Below are positions 43,672 to 55,297 of a stretch of DNA of 58,875 nt, piece by piece. The first letter of the stretch is position 1, and each line of letters opens with the position of its first letter. Made by a program: the position numbers and the translations under genes. This DNA is from Herminiimonas sp. CN (lineage in GTDB: Bacteria > Pseudomonadota > Gammaproteobacteria > Burkholderiales > Burkholderiaceae_D). The stretch covers positions 1 to 58,875 of the forward strand of contig NZ_AVCC01000011.1 in NCBI RefSeq assembly GCF_000622895.1. Reading direction: 5' to 3'. Below the pieces are notes generated by a model. The model saw nothing but the letters and a program-made list of their open reading frames with translations. It made no database searches and was not told the origin of the DNA.

Positions 43672-45434
43672 TATTGTTTGGGCCGGAAGTAGAAGTCACC
43701 TGTCAGCGAACTCACTTCGCTCGGCTCCTGCCGGTTTTTCGAGTCGAGCAGCACGCCCACGCGCACCTGCTTGAGCATGTCCTCAATCTTCAGGTTGGGC
43801 GTACCGACAACGGCTGCAAAATTTTTGGTGAACACACTGTTTTTACCGCTGCCGTCAGCCGCTGTCTTGCCGGGCGCCGTGGCGAACACGATCATCGCGC
43901 CTTTGGGCGCAGTACGCAGGGGGGCTAGGCCGCCGGCCAGCGAACGGCTTTCGCTCGGCATGGGGTTGTCGCGGCAGGCATCCAGGAACAGCAACTTGAT
44001 GCGCGGCGGCGTGCCGGAGTCGAGCCGCGCCAGCATCCAGCCGAGCGGCACCGAACCTTCACGCAACTCGTCGAGCGAATGAATCGACTTGTTGTCGACC
44101 GGAAGCAGGTAATTTTCGCCTTCGGCCTGAATCGCGTGGCCTGCGTAGTAGAACAGCGCCACATCCGCGCCGCTGGCCTTGTTTGCGAAGTCATCGATGA
44201 CGGTACGAAAGCGGGCGCGGTTGATGTCCTCGACCCGGGTCACCTGGAAACCGAGTTTACGCAAACTTTTTTCAATCAGACGCGCATCGTTGGCCGGATT
44301 GATCAGCGCGCCCTTGTCATAGCGCGCATTACCCACCACCAGCGCCACGCGGCGGCCGGTCGGTACGTAATTGTCCTGCTTGCCCGGCTCGGCGCGTGGC
44401 TGCAAGGCCGCGACCGTAACGATGCCGACTTCCTTGATGGTGCGCTCGGTGGCCGACAGGTGGCGGTCGATCTGCGCATCGGGCCGGCCGGTCAGGTCTG
44501 AGGCGCGCCGGTAGCGCGTTGCGGCACTAATCAGGTCGCCGCGCGCTTCGTCGCAAAACGCGGCGTTGTAGGTTAGCGCCGGTGACTCCTTTTCGCCGTC
44601 GTACAGTTCGGCAAAGCGGGCGCAGGCCTCGTCGAGACGTTTGGCGCGCCCGAAACTGAGGGCTTGCTGGAACCGAGAAATGGCCTCGGCCGACGCAATC
44701 GCCGCATCCGACTCCTTGAAATCGAGTGGGCGCAGCTCGATGCTCGGGGCGAGCGTGGTGAGAATGCTGCGTTCGACATTTTGCAGTGCCCGGGCAAGCA
44801 GAACATTGTCCGGACTGGCAGCGTCGCTGCTGTCGTTGCAGCGCGCTTCCGAGAACATGCCGTTGACGGTATCGCTCAGCACGACTGTTCTGCTGCTGCG
44901 GTCAAACACACGCAGGTCGGCGCCTGCATGCCCGATGCGCTCCTCGCAGGACACCTGGCGGGTTTGCTGTGCATCCTTCGGACATAGCTGGAATAGGTTA
45001 GTCTTCTTGCTACAGTCGAACCGCGTCTCCTGATAGGCCCGGCGTGTGACCTCCCCTTTTAGGGATCGGATCGTCACCACGCCCGTGGTACCAGAGCGGT
45101 TCGCAATGGCTTGCAGCTGACTAGCACCTGCCACATTGGCCGCAAGCGGATCTTCAAGCACGACCTTCTTGTAGTACGTTTCTTCTTGGAACTTCAGCTT
45201 GAGCATATCGCTTTCCACGGCGCGCGCGAGCAACTGCGAGTCAACCGAAGCGAGCGGCACAACCGACACCGCACGCAATGTGGCAGCCGCAGAGCTGGCG
45301 GCCGGCACGATGAATGGCACCTTGGTCGCAAACGGATTGGCGAGCATTTCCAGGCCACCGATGTTGGTACAGGCAGACACGACCGCCGCCGCGGCAACCG
45401 CTACACAGAGTGATAGCAAGGTATTTTTGAACAT
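43671..45434 (-). CDS. Caspase-like (C14) peptidase lipoprotein
   Basis: A 587-residue protein with a lipoprotein signal (VAAAAVVSACTNIGG; Cys about residue 22), a central region of unknown fold (about 40-340, with a TPR-like part near 260-325) and a C-terminal caspase-fold domain (about 345-587). The domain starts RVALVVGNARYDKGALINPANDA; the catalytic histidine is in ALFYYAGHAIQ and the cysteine in KLLFLDACRDNP, so the dyad is intact. Metacaspase-type enzymes cleave after basic residues. Lipid anchoring would place it in the periplasm. It is the first gene of an operon with the CHASE2 protein and a small lipoprotein. Confidence 0.88.
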   Translation of the reverse strand: MFKNTLLSLCVAVAAAAVVSACTNIGGLEMLANPFATKVPFIVPAASSAAATLRAVSVVPLASVDSQLLARAVESDMLKLKFQEETYYKKVVLEDPLAANVAGASQLQAIANRSGTTGVVTIRSLKGEVTRRAYQETRFDCSKKTNLFQLCPKDAQQTRQVSCEERIGHAGADLRVFDRSSRTVVLSDTVNGMFSEARCNDSSDAASPDNVLLARALQNVERSILTTLAPSIELRPLDFKESDAAIASAEAISRFQQALSFGRAKRLDEACARFAELYDGEKESPALTYNAAFCDEARGDLISAATRYRRASDLTGRPDAQIDRHLSATERTIKEVGIVTVAALQPRAEPGKQDNYVPTGRRVALVVGNARYDKGALINPANDARLIEKSLRKLGFQVTRVEDINRARFRTVIDDFANKASGADVALFYYAGHAIQAEGENYLLPVDNKSIHSLDELREGSVPLGWMLARLDSGTPPRIKLLFLDACRDNPMPSESRSLAGGLAPLRTAPKGAMIVFATAPGKTAADGSGKNSVFTKNFAAVVGTPNLKIEDMLKQVRVGVLLDSKNRQEPSEVSSLTGDFYFRPKQ

Positions 45435-45864
45435 GCAGGAGACGCCTTAGGTTGGAATGGACGTAAGTTCGCATGAGCAATGGAAAATATTGCATAATGC
45501 AAACTATTGCATAGTAGCATTAATGGTGTTAATTCAATTTTTCCATTATTGGGGTCGGCTCACGAAACGGAAAAAATCGTACGTTAGCAATGAAAGTGTC
45601 AGGTTAAAGCCTGAGATGTCGGCGCGATGGCGTCAGACAATGTCAAAACAGACCCTAGCCTAACGCGCTTTGCTCTTCGCACCTGACGTCCGATTGAGGT
45701 ATGCTTTACTCAGACACCAGCTTCGGGGTTCTCTTACGCGAAGGTAGCCGATGCGATGGCATCCTGGGAAGACTTCTTCCGTTCACACTTTCCAACTTGA
45801 CCTAACCACTCAACCTTTTTAGCTTTCAATCAATGACCGAGCGGCTCACATTTGAGCGAGGCAC
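45435..45864. other. Spacer upstream of the caspase operon
   Basis: No supported gene in about 430 bases. Near the caspase start are two copies of TATTGCATA (45488-45496 and 45505-45513), the first within the palindrome TTGCATAATGCAA (45490-45502), in a likely promoter region. Confidence 0.4.
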
Positions 45865-45898
45865 AAAAAAAGCTAGCGTATGGAGCGCTAGCTTTTTT
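45865..45898. terminator. Bidirectional intrinsic terminator downstream of gyrB
   Basis: A-run, AGCTAGCG (45871-45878), 7-nt loop, CGCTAGCT (45886-45893), T-run. It is about 100 bp beyond the gyrB stop and suited to end that minus-strand transcript. Confidence 0.85.
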
Positions 45899-46001
45899 AT
45901 CACAAAATTTCAAATGTGGCTCTCGACAGGCAATCGCAATGCCTAAGCAAAAACTCATCTATTTGAGATTTTTCTCAACTATTCTGAGAACCTACAACAA
46001 A

Positions 46002-48626
<2,625 letters not shown>

Positions 48627-48667
48627 TTATCCGGCATACCCCTAGTTTTTTGATTTTAATCAGCGAA

Positions 48668-49774
48668 TCAAATCCGCATCGGCATCACGACGTATTTGAA
48701 ATCGGCATTGTCCGGAATCGAGATCAGGGCCGATGAGTTGGAGTCCCCCAGCGCGATGCAGATCTGTTCGCACTTCAGGTTATTCAGCACATCGAGCAGG
48801 TAGGAGACATTGAAGCCGATATCGACGCTGTCGCCGCCGTAATCGATTTCGAGTTCTTCGACCGCCTCTTCCTGGTCGGCGTTGGTGGAGCTGATCTTCA
48901 GACTGCCGGGGGTGATGATGCAGCGCACCCCCTTGAATTTGTCGGAGGTCATGATGGCGGCCCGCTGCAGCGCGCGCAGCAAGAGGTCGCGATCGAGCGT
49001 GAAGCTGTTTTTATAGCCTTTCGGCACCACCCGGTTGTAATCGGGGAACTTGCCTTCGACCAGTTTCGAAATCAGTTCGATGTCGGCGAAGGTGAGTTTG
49101 ACCTGGTTGGCGGCGATTTCGAGCTCTACCGGATCATCGTTTTCTTCCAGCAAACGCTGCAATTCCAGGATGGTCTTGCGCGGGATGATGACTTCCTGGC
49201 GCGGGAAGTCCTGCTCGGTCTCGACCTGGCAGAATGCCAGCCGGTGGCCGTCGGTGGTGACTGCGATCACGTTCTTGCCATCAACCACCAGCAACAGGCC
49301 GTTCAGGTAATAGCGGATGTCTTGCTGCGCCATCGAGAAATGCACCATGTTGAACAGGTGCTTCAGGGTCTTTTGCGGCAACGTGACGTGCGCGTTGTAA
49401 TGCTCGGCTTGCGCCACCGTCGGGAATTCCTCGGCCGCCAGCGTTTGCAGCGAAAAGCGCGATTTTCCGCTTTGTACCGTCATGCGCTTGTTGGTCAGCG
49501 ACAGGGCGACGTCGCCGGATTCGGGCAATGCGCGCAGGATGTCGAGCAATTTGCGCGCCGCCACCGTGGTCGCCGCGACTTCTGCGTCGACGCCGATCTG
49601 GGCGTGAGTAGTGATCTGCACCTCGATGTCGGTGGACAGGAAAGAAACTTTTTCGCCATCCTTGCGAATGAGGATATTGGCCAGAATCGGCAAGGTGTGC
49701 CGACGCTCGACAATACCGCTCACGATCTGCAAGGGTCGCAGCAGCGCGTCCCTATGAGTCTTAACCAATTGCAT
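48668..49774 (-). CDS. dnaN: DNA polymerase III sliding clamp (beta subunit)
   Basis: A 368-residue beta clamp, which encircles DNA and tethers the replicative polymerase. The N-terminus MQLVKTHRDALLRPLQIVSGIVERRHTLPIL and the C-terminal FKYVVMPMRI (the clamp's MPMRL-type end) are diagnostic. Two ATGs lie two codons apart (49780 and 49774); the AAGGA site is seven bases from the second and only one from the first, so 49774 is chosen. A 212-bp gap to dnaA contains a near-match DnaA box, TTATCCATA (49927-49935). Confidence 0.97.
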   Translation of the reverse strand: MQLVKTHRDALLRPLQIVSGIVERRHTLPILANILIRKDGEKVSFLSTDIEVQITTHAQIGVDAEVAATTVAARKLLDILRALPESGDVALSLTNKRMTVQSGKSRFSLQTLAAEEFPTVAQAEHYNAHVTLPQKTLKHLFNMVHFSMAQQDIRYYLNGLLLVVDGKNVIAVTTDGHRLAFCQVETEQDFPRQEVIIPRKTILELQRLLEENDDPVELEIAANQVKLTFADIELISKLVEGKFPDYNRVVPKGYKNSFTLDRDLLLRALQRAAIMTSDKFKGVRCIITPGSLKISSTNADQEEAVEELEIDYGGDSVDIGFNVSYLLDVLNNLKCEQICIALGDSNSSALISIPDNADFKYVVMPMRI

Positions 49775-49986
49775 AGTCATATCCTTGAGTGTCGTGGTTG
49801 AATGTTGCCGCTGGCTTCTGGCGCCATGTTCGGCATAAACGCCCGTAAAACAGAGTAAAGCCCACCAAACCTGCTTCCTTGCTGCAACTCCCGGCCGGTA
49901 TCGCAACAAACCTGGCCGATAGTACATTATCCATAAATTACGCTGACTATTGGCAATAATGCCGATCTTCCAGCTTTCACAGCTTG

Positions 49987-51369
49987 TTAGCCCTTCAGCG
50001 TCTGCTCCAGCACATGCAATTCATGATTGCACTCCGGGTTCTTGGTGCGGTCCAGCGTGATCTTGCGTACCGCATGCAAGACCGTGGTGTGATCGCGTCC
50101 GCCGAACAGGTCGCCGATCTCCGGCAAGCTTTTCTGCGTCAATTCCTTGGCCAGATACATCGCAATCTGGCGCGGCCGGGCAATATTCGCCGGCCGTTTC
50201 TTGGAATACATGTCGGCCACCTTGATGTTGAAGAAATCGGCCACCGTCTTCTGGATGTTTTCCACCGAAATCTGCCGGTTCTGCACCGACAGCAAATCTT
50301 TCAGGGCTTCCTTGACTACATCGATCGTGATGTCCTTGCCGTGAAAGCGCGAATACGCCAGGATCTTGCGCAGCGCGCCTTCCAGTTCGCGCACGTTGGA
50401 GCGCAGATGCTTGGCGACGAAAAATGCCACATCATCGGACAGTGTGACGCCCTCCTGAGTGGCCTTCTTCAGCAAAATCGCGACCCGCATTTCCAGCTCC
50501 GGCGGCTCGATCGCAACCGTCAGGCCGGAATCGAAGCGTGAAGTCAGGCGGTCATCCATGCCGGTGATTTCTTTCGGATAGGTGTCGCTGGTGATGATGA
50601 TCTGCTTTTTGGCCGCAATCAGCGCTTCGAACGCGTAAAAGAATTCTTCCTGGGTACGGTTCTTGCCGCCGAAGAATTGAATATCGTCTATCAGCAACAA
50701 ATCGAGCGAATGGTAATAGCGCTTGAAGTCATCGAACCCCTTGCGTTGGTAAGCGGTCACTACGTCGCGCACGTACTGTTCGGCGTGAATGTAGCGGATT
50801 TTCGCATTCGGTTGATCCAGCAATACCTGATTGCCGATGGCATGGATCAAATGCGTTTTACCGAGCCCGACGCCGCCGTAAAAGAACAGCGGATTGTAGG
50901 AAATGCCTGGATTATTAGCGACCTGGATCGCGGCGGCGCGCGCCAGCTGGTTGGCCTTGCCGGTGACGAAGCTGTCAAACGTCAGCGCCGGATTGATGCG
51001 GCTTTGATCGCGCCGCGGCGAAATTTCTGCCGGCATTTCGGCAATATACATTTGCGCATCCGCAGCCATCGGCGCACCCGCCGGATCGCCGCTGGCTGCA
51101 GGCGGATTCGGACGGCGCGGCGCATTGAGTTTCGGGTCCAGCACGAATTGCACTTCAATCGGCATTTCCCAGAACTGGGTTGCGAGGACATTGATGCGGT
51201 TGGCGAATTGCGTCTTGACCCAATCGAGCTTGAAGCGGTTGGGCGCGGCGATGCGCAATACCCCGTCGTCAAAGTCGAGCGGTGTCAGTGGCTTGATCCA
51301 CGCACTGAATTGCTGCGGCGTCAGTTCCTGCTCCAGTTGCGCGGAGCAGGTCTGCCAGAAATTTTCCAT
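49987..51369 (-). CDS. dnaA: Chromosomal replication initiator protein
   Basis: A 460-residue DnaA. It has the N-terminal domain I ([25 protein letters not shown]), a variable linker, the AAA+ domain with Walker [17 protein letters not shown] and Walker [14 protein letters not shown], and the C-terminal DNA-binding domain with [36 protein letters not shown]. The open frame extends 30 codons upstream, but MENFWQTC at 51369 is the expected start. It transcribes away from the rpmH operon, with the oriC-like region between. Confidence 0.98.
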   Translation of the reverse strand: MENFWQTCSAQLEQELTPQQFSAWIKPLTPLDFDDGVLRIAAPNRFKLDWVKTQFANRINVLATQFWEMPIEVQFVLDPKLNAPRRPNPPAASGDPAGAPMAADAQMYIAEMPAEISPRRDQSRINPALTFDSFVTGKANQLARAAAIQVANNPGISYNPLFFYGGVGLGKTHLIHAIGNQVLLDQPNAKIRYIHAEQYVRDVVTAYQRKGFDDFKRYYHSLDLLLIDDIQFFGGKNRTQEEFFYAFEALIAAKKQIIITSDTYPKEITGMDDRLTSRFDSGLTVAIEPPELEMRVAILLKKATQEGVTLSDDVAFFVAKHLRSNVRELEGALRKILAYSRFHGKDITIDVVKEALKDLLSVQNRQISVENIQKTVADFFNIKVADMYSKKRPANIARPRQIAMYLAKELTQKSLPEIGDLFGGRDHTTVLHAVRKITLDRTKNPECNHELHVLEQTLKG

Positions 51370-51720
51370 GAATCTTCTTGAGTGAAAAGGTGTGGGGGAG
51401 GGCGTATCGCTATGAGTTCCGCGCAATGACTGCGATGCAGTCCCGCAGAGGATTGCCACACAACTGCGCTATTCTACCCTTGCCGGACCAAGTTATCCAC
51501 AGGCTGGCGTACTTTTAGATTGCTGATGTACATTGAGGCCTGTGGATAAATGCATCTATTGTATTGACAAACCTATGCGGGATATTGTCTAATCCAAGGT
51601 TCCCTGTCCATTAGATGGTCGTTTTAGCGCATACCTTTGCCGGCATGCGCGGTGCAAACATCAAAAATGTGGCGCTGGGCGTAGTGACCCGATTTATTTT
51701 TGCTGATTAGCGAGACCAAC
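51370..51720. other. oriC: oriC-like region between dnaA and rpmH
   Basis: A 351-bp gene-free spacer with two perfect DnaA boxes in opposite orientation: TTATCCACA (51493-51501) and TGTGGATAA (51541-51549). An AT-rich stretch follows (about 51548-51600). The dnaA-rpmH gap is the usual origin site in related gammaproteobacteria and betaproteobacteria. Only two consensus boxes are visible, so additional weak boxes or part of the dnaN-dnaA gap may contribute. Confidence 0.7.
51564..51593 (+). promoter_or_regulatory. rpmH promoter
   Basis: Consensus TTGACA (51564-51569) and TCTAAT (51588-51593) with an 18-bp spacer, next to the DnaA box at 51541-51549, about 130 bp before the rpmH ATG. Confidence 0.7.
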
Positions 51721-51855
51721 ATGAAACGTACATACCAACCCTCCGTCGTGCGCCGCAAACGTACCCATGGCTTTCGCGCACGCATGGCAACCCGCGGCGG
51801 CCGCGCCGTATTGAATGCGCGTCGCGCTAAAGGTCGTAAGCGTTTGGCTGCTTAA
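51721..51855 (+). CDS. rpmH: 50S ribosomal protein L34
   Basis: A 44-residue, very basic protein beginning [18 protein letters not shown] and ending [11 protein letters not shown], identical in plan to bacterial L34. It is part of the large ribosomal subunit. It is the first gene of the rpmH-rnpA-yidD-yidC operon and starts downstream of a consensus promoter. Confidence 0.98.
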   Translation: MKRTYQPSVVRRKRTHGFRARMATRGGRAVLNARRAKGRKRLAA

Positions 51856-51884
51856 GCCGAACGCATAGCAGGCAAGCTGACTGC

Positions 51885-52259
51885 GTGACGGACGATTTTT
51901 CACGTGCTCGGCGAATCGTTAAAACGGATGACTTTTCATCCGTTTTTCGTTTGCGCCCCGCCTACAGAACCGCCCATTTCGTGCTGTATACCCGGCCGGC
52001 CGGCTTGCCCAATGCGCGCTTGGGCATCGTGGTCGCAAAGCGGTTCGCGTCGCGTGCGGTAACGCGCAATACGATCAAACGGGTGACGCGTGAATTGTTT
52101 CGCCAGGCCGAGTTGCCACCGCTGGATTGCATCGTGCGCCTGTCCAAGCCGATCAATGCCAAGGTTGATCCGGCAACTTCGGTGCAGTTGAAGATCTTGC
52201 TGCGCACGGAATTGACGCGCCTGCTGGCATCGCAAAAATTGCCGGAGAACTCCCGATGA
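51885..52259 (+). CDS. rnpA: Ribonuclease P protein component
   Basis: A 124-residue RnpA, the protein cofactor of RNase P for tRNA 5' processing. The conserved RNA-binding motif is NAR-type: PNARLGIVVAKRFASRAVTRNTIKRVTRELFR (about residues 42-73). It starts with GTG 29 bp after rpmH, a common arrangement. Its stop overlaps the yidD start (ATGA). Confidence 0.95.
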   Translation: MTDDFSRARRIVKTDDFSSVFRLRPAYRTAHFVLYTRPAGLPNARLGIVVAKRFASRAVTRNTIKRVTRELFRQAELPPLDCIVRLSKPINAKVDPATSVQLKILLRTELTRLLASQKLPENSR

Positions 52260-52516
52260 AGGCGTTATTGCTGCTGTTGTTGCGTGTATATAAGCTGTGC
52301 ATTAGTCCTTTTCTGGGGCAAAATTGCCGTTTTTATCCGAGTTGCTCCGACTACGCCAGCCAAGCGGTGCGCGAGCATGGTGCATTCAAGGGGAGCATTC
52401 TGGCGACCAGGCGTGTATGCAAATGCCATCCATGGCATCCGGGCGGATTTGATCCGGTACCGGGAAAAAACTCCGAATCCACTTCTGCAATCGCTAACGA
52501 TTGCAGCCATTCCTGA
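52256..52516 (+). CDS. yidD: Membrane protein insertion efficiency factor YidD
   Basis: An 86-residue protein with an amphipathic/hydrophobic N-terminus (MKALLLLLLRVYKLCISPFLG) and the signature CRFYPSCSDYASQAVREHGAFKGS ... CHPWHPGGFDPVP, diagnostic of YidD. It assists YidC-dependent insertion of inner-membrane proteins. It is coupled to rnpA and followed 29 bp later by yidC. Confidence 0.96.
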   Translation: MKALLLLLLRVYKLCISPFLGQNCRFYPSCSDYASQAVREHGAFKGSILATRRVCKCHPWHPGGFDPVPGKNSESTSAIANDCSHS

Positions 52517-52545
52517 ATTTCTGATTTCTCCTGATAAATACACTT

Positions 52546-54198
52546 ATGGATATCAAACGTACCGTCCTTTGGATCGTGTTTTCGATGTCGTTGTTGATCC
52601 TCTGGGACAACTGGATGCGCTACAACGGAAAGCCATCGATGTTTTCGTCATCGGTGACGCAGCAAGCCAAGCCTGCGGCTGGCGGATCGCCCAAAACCGA
52701 AGTGCCGCAGCCGTCGCTCACGGGCGCACCGCAGTCACCGGCAGAGATTGCTGCAGTTACCGGCACAACGCCAATCAAGAGCGAACTGGTGACAATTACC
52801 ACCGATGTCATCAAGGCGCAAATCGATACGGTCGGCGGCGAATTGAAGTATCTTGAACTTTTAAAGCACAAGGATACGGTCGATCCGACGACAAATCTGG
52901 TGTTGTTCAATGCCACTGCCCAGCACACTTATCTGGCCCAGACCGGTTTGATCGGCGGTGCATTCCCCAATCATAAATCGACTTTCACGGTTCAGCCCGG
53001 GACCCGCGAACTGGGATCCGGCAACGAAGTGAAACTGGTGCTGGAGTCCGACGCCGGCGGCGTCAAGCTTCTGAAAACCTTCACCTTCAAGCGCGGTGAT
53101 TACAACATCGATGTCAAGCACGACATTACCAATGCATCCGCAGCACCGGTTACGCCTTCGCTGTATTTGCAGTTGGTGCGCGATGGCAACAAGCCGGGCG
53201 GCGAATCCAAGTTTTACAGCACGTTCACCGGCCCGGCGGTATATACCGATGCGGAAAAATTCCAGAAGCTGGATTTCGGCAGGATCGCAGACGGCAAGGA
53301 TGAACATGCGAAAAAGGCCGACAACGGTTGGGTGGCGCTGGTGCAGCACTATTTCGTCTCGGCCCTCATTCCGCAAGACAAGGCGCCGCGCGAAATCTTC
53401 ACCAAGAAAGTCGATACCAACTTGTATGCGATCGGCACCATCCTGCCGCTGGGAACCATCGCTCCGGGCGCCACGGTATCGATGGATGCGCACCTGTACT
53501 CTGGTCCGCAGGAAACCCGCGCGCTGGAAAAAATTGCTCCCGGCCTGGACCTAGTCAAGGATTACGGCTGGCTGACCATTATTGCCAAGCCGATTTTCTG
53601 GCTGATGACCCAGATCCACCAAGTGCTCGGCAACTGGGGCTGGACCATCATCATGCTGACGGTACTGATCAAGCTGGCGTTCTTCCCATTGTCGGCAGCC
53701 AGTTATCGCAGCATGGCCAAGATGAAGCAAGTTACTCCGAAGATGCAATCGATTCGCGAACGCTTCAAGTCCGAGCCGCAAAAGATGAACCAGGCGATGA
53801 TGGAGTTGTACAAGACCGAGAAAATCAATCCGCTCGGTGGCTGCCTTCCGATTGTGGTGCAGATTCCGGTCTTCATTTCGCTGTACTGGGTCTTGCTGGC
53901 GAGTGTCGAGATGCGCAATGCGCCATGGCTGGGCTGGATTCACAATCTCGCGGCGCCGGACCCGTTCTATATTCTGCCGGTAGTGATGGCAATATCGATG
54001 TTTATCCAGACCAAGCTGAACCCGAAACCACCTGATCCGATGCAAGCCAAGATCATGATGTTCATGCCGATCGCATTTTCAGTAATGTTCTTCTTCTTCC
54101 CAGCCGGATTGGTATTGTATTGGGTCGTCAATAATGTATTGTCTATCGCGCAACAATGGGCCATTACCAGGAAAATGGATGGCAGCAAGAAGGCATAG
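52546..54198 (+). CDS. yidC: Membrane protein insertase YidC
   Basis: A 550-residue insertase of the Gram-negative type: an N-terminal helix ([23 protein letters not shown]), a large periplasmic beta-supersandwich domain (about 60-330) and the C-terminal conserved core of five helices (about 350-540). The core shows [25 protein letters not shown], the cytoplasmic [18 protein letters not shown] hairpin and [23 protein letters not shown]. The operon ends here with a strong terminator rather than continuing directly into mnmE. Confidence 0.97.
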   Translation: MDIKRTVLWIVFSMSLLILWDNWMRYNGKPSMFSSSVTQQAKPAAGGSPKTEVPQPSLTGAPQSPAEIAAVTGTTPIKSELVTITTDVIKAQIDTVGGELKYLELLKHKDTVDPTTNLVLFNATAQHTYLAQTGLIGGAFPNHKSTFTVQPGTRELGSGNEVKLVLESDAGGVKLLKTFTFKRGDYNIDVKHDITNASAAPVTPSLYLQLVRDGNKPGGESKFYSTFTGPAVYTDAEKFQKLDFGRIADGKDEHAKKADNGWVALVQHYFVSALIPQDKAPREIFTKKVDTNLYAIGTILPLGTIAPGATVSMDAHLYSGPQETRALEKIAPGLDLVKDYGWLTIIAKPIFWLMTQIHQVLGNWGWTIIMLTVLIKLAFFPLSAASYRSMAKMKQVTPKMQSIRERFKSEPQKMNQAMMELYKTEKINPLGGCLPIVVQIPVFISLYWVLLASVEMRNAPWLGWIHNLAAPDPFYILPVVMAISMFIQTKLNPKPPDPMQAKIMMFMPIAFSVMFFFFPAGLVLYWVVNNVLSIAQQWAITRKMDGSKKA

Positions 54199-54225
54199 GC
54201 GCATCCATTTATGTGAGGCATAATT

Positions 54226-54260
54226 AAAAGGTGGAATCCAGAAAGATTCCACCTTTTTTT
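54226..54260 (+). terminator. Intrinsic terminator of the rpmH-yidC operon
   Basis: AAAAGGTGGAATC, loop cagaaa, GATTCCACCTTTT plus further T residues: a 12-13-bp stem with a T-run, starting 27 bp after the yidC stop. Confidence 0.9.
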
Positions 54261-54550
54261 ATTAAAGGTATCCCTATTTTTTGACCGTTATTTAAAAGCC
54301 AAACCTTTGCCAGGGGGTATGCTGGTTGATGCACGCTCGGCATTGAATTAGGAATGGACTTGATTGGTTTATTATTTCGCCATCAAACTGTGTTTGAAAG
54401 TACTGTTTACCATAATTTTCTGCAAAAATTCTCTGCATTGGAACAGGACGTCAACATATCGCGCAAAATAATCATCCAGTTATGTCGTAGAATATTGAAT
54501 TGCTGCAACACTAGGCGAACAGTAAGAAAAAATCATGAGAGGCATGGATT
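54261..54550. other. AT-rich spacer upstream of cheZ
   Basis: About 290 gene-free bases, clearly more AT-rich than the surroundings; presumably contains the cheZA promoter. I found no convincing sigma-28 or sigma-70 promoter. Confidence 0.4.
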
Positions 54551-55297
54551 ATGAGTGACAGTTTGGAGGATCTGGATGCCCTGTTCGAGCAGATATCTGC
54601 TCAGCACACAGAAATTGCAGTGGTCGTACCTGACGCTCCGCTCCCCGCTACCGAGGTCCCGGAGGCAACACCAGAAGGGACTGCAGAGGCTGAAAAGCCG
54701 ATGTACGAACGGCTCGGAGGTATTGTCCGGATATTGCATGACTCAATACGTGAACTAGGCCAGCAGCATCCGTTCAACTCCCTAAACACGCATATCGGCG
54801 ATGCCCAGGATAGGTTGGCCTATGTTGCGACACTGACTGAGCAGGCTGCGAACAAGGTGCTGAACGCAACAGACGTTGGCATGCCGGCGCAGGAAACCCT
54901 GTCGAACAGCGCCAAGGAAATGAATGCGCGTTGGACCGATATGTTTGATGGCAAACTTAGCGTAGAAGAGTTCAGGCTGCTCGCGGACGACACCAGAAGC
55001 TTCACCTCTTCGGTAGTCGAGGTCGCCGAAGGGGAGAAAGCACGTTTGCTGGAAATCATGATGGCTCAGGATTTCCAGGATTTGACCGGTCAGCTGATCA
55101 AGAAAGTAGTGACAATTACCCAGGCTGTCGAACGCGAACTAGCGAAACTGCTGTGGGATAACGCTCCTGATGCAATCAAGGACAAACCACCGGCGCAGAA
55201 AGACGCTGAGGTTGATCTGATGCAGGGCCCGGCGATACCGTCTGCTGCGATGGGACAGGGCGATGTGGACAGCCTTCTGGATGATTTGGGTTTCTGA
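54551..55297 (+). CDS. cheZ: CheZ-family CheY-P phosphatase
   Basis: A 248-residue helical protein. The CheZ active-site region MAQDFQDLTGQLIKKVV (about residues 174-190) contains the catalytic Asp and Gln, and the C-terminal GDVDSLLDDLGF is the CheY-binding tail. An acidic N-terminal extension (about 1-50) makes it a little longer than the enterobacterial protein. It dephosphorylates CheY-P or a CheY-like regulator. It overlaps the next gene's start (TGATGG). In most related genomes cheZ lies in a chemotaxis/flagellar cluster; here it is next to the origin operon, paired only with a CheA-like kinase. Confidence 0.92.
   Translation: MSDSLEDLDALFEQISAQHTEIAVVVPDAPLPATEVPEATPEGTAEAEKPMYERLGGIVRILHDSIRELGQQHPFNSLNTHIGDAQDRLAYVATLTEQAANKVLNATDVGMPAQETLSNSAKEMNARWTDMFDGKLSVEEFRLLADDTRSFTSSVVEVAEGEKARLLEIMMAQDFQDLTGQLIKKVVTITQAVERELAKLLWDNAPDAIKDKPPAQKDAEVDLMQGPAIPSAAMGQGDVDSLLDDLGF

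Noticed and set aside
45630-45800. Open, protein-like stretch ending AKVADAMASWEDFFRSHFPT between caspase and gyrB genes
   Set aside because: It is interrupted by an in-frame TGA (45684-45686), has no start or ribosome-binding site, and resembles no family I recognise; a gene relic is possible but unsupported.
54262-54296. TAAA...CCGTTATT upstream of cheZ as a sigma-28 flagellar promoter
   Set aside because: Spacing is 2-3 bases too long and the -10 matches only partly.
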